Shown piece by piece: positions 4,703-5,383 of a DNA stretch of 5,383 bases. The stretch covers positions 1 to 5,383 of the forward strand of contig VFKU01000020.1 of assembly GCA_009885415.1 (NCBI GenBank), written 5' to 3'. The position numbers were made by a program, and so were the translations under genes. Below the pieces are notes generated by a model, which was not told the origin of the DNA, did no database searches, and saw only the letters and a program-made list of their open reading frames with translations. The DNA is from Rhodothermota bacterium. GTDB lineage: Bacteria; Hydrogenedentota; Hydrogenedentia; Hydrogenedentales; GCA-2746185. Every line of letters begins with the position of its first letter. The first letter of the stretch is position 1.

Positions 4703-5383
4703 CTAATACTTCGCAGTAGACGGATCGACTTCATCGGCCCAGCGGAGGATGCCTCCGACCATGTTCTTCACGTTCGTGAACCCATTGGCGTACATCATGT
4801 CCTGCGCTTTCGCGCTGCGCCCGCCCATTTTGCAATGCACCACGATGTCGGCGTCCGGATCGAGTTCGCCTAGCCGGCTCTCGAGCTGGCCCAGCGGGAT
4901 CAGTTTCGCTCCCTCGATCTTCGCAATCTGCCACTCGTGCGGCTCGCGCACGTCGATCAACACGAAATCATCGCCCCGCGCCATGCGCGCCTTGACCTGC
5001 GCCGGCGAAATCTCGTCCGCCGCAAGGTTCTCTTCCGTCGCCGGCGCGTCCGTCTTCGGTACGCCGCAAAATTCCTGGTAGTCGATCAGCGCTGTCACCG
5101 TCGGATTCGGCCCGCAGATCGGGCAGCTCGGGTCTTTCTTCAACTTCAGCTCGCGGAACTTCATGTCGAGTGCATTGAAAAGCAACAGCCGCCCGATCAG
5201 CGGCGTGCCCTGACCCAGGATCAGCTTCACCGCTTCGTTCGCCTGAATCAACCCGACAATGCCGGGCAAAATGCCCAGCACGCCGCCCTCGGCGCAACTC
5301 GGCACCATGCCCGGCGGCGGCGGTTCGGGATAGAGGCAGCGATAGCACGGCCCGCCCAAGTGCGGCGCGAACACGCTGGCCTG
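4703..5383 (-). CDS. moeB: MoeB/ThiF-type sulfur-carrier adenylyltransferase with C-terminal rhodanese domain (5' partial)
   Basis: The last 226 residues are visible; the frame stays open to the right edge (it begins QASVFAPHLGGPCYRC), so the N-terminal Rossmann part with the GxGxxG ATP site lies outside. MoeB-family features are CYRC (visible residues 13-16) and CPIC (87-90), the two halves of the structural zinc site; PPPPGMVPSCAEGGVLG (21-37), with C30 in the crossover-loop region; and the helix GIVGLIQANEAVKLILG. From about residue 124 follows a rhodanese domain: LIDVREPHEW (142-151) and the active-site loop HCKMGGRS (183-190), with C184 expected to carry the persulfide. Such fusions adenylate the C-terminal Gly-Gly of a ubiquitin-like sulfur carrier (MoaD, ThiS or CysO type) and convert it to a thiocarboxylate. 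They serve molybdopterin, thiamine, tRNA thiolation or carrier-dependent cysteine synthesis; which of these applies cannot be decided without the carrier gene. Proximity to a sulfite reductase favours a sulfur-assimilation role. The stop is TAG at 4703-4705. The family call is very secure; the pathway is inferred. Confidence 0.93.
   Translation of the reverse strand, partial: QASVFAPHLGGPCYRCLYPEPPPPGMVPSCAEGGVLGILPGIVGLIQANEAVKLILGQGTPLIGRLLLFNALDMKFRELKLKKDPSCPICGPNPTVTALIDYQEFCGVPKTDAPATEENLAADEISPAQVKARMARGDDFVLIDVREPHEWQIAKIEGAKLIPLGQLESRLGELDPDADIVVHCKMGGRSAKAQDMMYANGFTNVKNMVGGILRWADEVDPSTAKY

Noticed and set aside
1..5383. Defence system, prophage, CRISPR or mobile element
   Set aside because: The HEPN-like tail of the reductase lacks a clear R-x4-6-H motif and is fused to a metabolic enzyme; there is no transposase, integrase, spaced-repeat array or target-site duplication.

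Overview
The window is GC-rich bacterial DNA. Everything I can support as a gene lies on the minus strand, so transcription runs from the right edge to the left. From right to left there are: the 3' part of a MoeB/ThiF-type adenylyltransferase with a C-terminal rhodanese domain (4703-5383, 5' end outside the window); a two-domain protein joining a class I SAM-dependent methyltransferase to a D-Ala-D-Ala-ligase-like ATP-grasp enzyme (2606-4558); a siroheme/[4Fe-4S] sulfite or nitrite reductase with an extra C-terminal helical domain (280-2538); and the first 39 codons of a short uncharacterised protein (1-119, 3' end outside the window). The long ORFs on the plus strand are mirror images of these genes.

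The likely theme is assimilatory sulfur metabolism. The reductase has all four cluster cysteines (C-x5-C and C-x3-C) and a K-F-K siroheme-pocket signature. That signature is typical of sulfite reductases, whereas nitrite reductases have K-W-N, so sulfide is the probable product. MoeB-rhodanese proteins activate the C-terminus of small ubiquitin-like sulfur carriers and load them with sulfur, for molybdopterin, thiamine, tRNA thiolation or carrier-dependent cysteine synthesis. The methyltransferase/ATP-grasp fusion sits between them. Its substrate is unknown, and it is the least explained gene here.

The intergenic gaps are short (67 to 160 bp), and three contain palindromes or repeats: a perfect 12-bp-stem hairpin between moeB and the fusion gene, an 8-bp-stem GC hairpin in the leader of the reductase gene, and, downstream of the reductase, a dispersed-repeat-like element (ATTGCGAGGAGC...GAAGCAAT) next to an 18-bp imperfect tandem repeat. 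There is no tRNA, rRNA, CRISPR array, transposase or phage gene. No stretch longer than 300 bases lacks a gene.

The organism cannot be fixed from this window. High GC, a long reductase with a helical tail, a MoeB-rhodanese fusion and abundant small GC-rich palindromes would suit Verrucomicrobiota (Opitutaceae-like) or a related free-living group. This is inference from general familiarity only. The locus looks like chromosomal housekeeping DNA with one unusual enzyme fusion, not a mobile or defence island.
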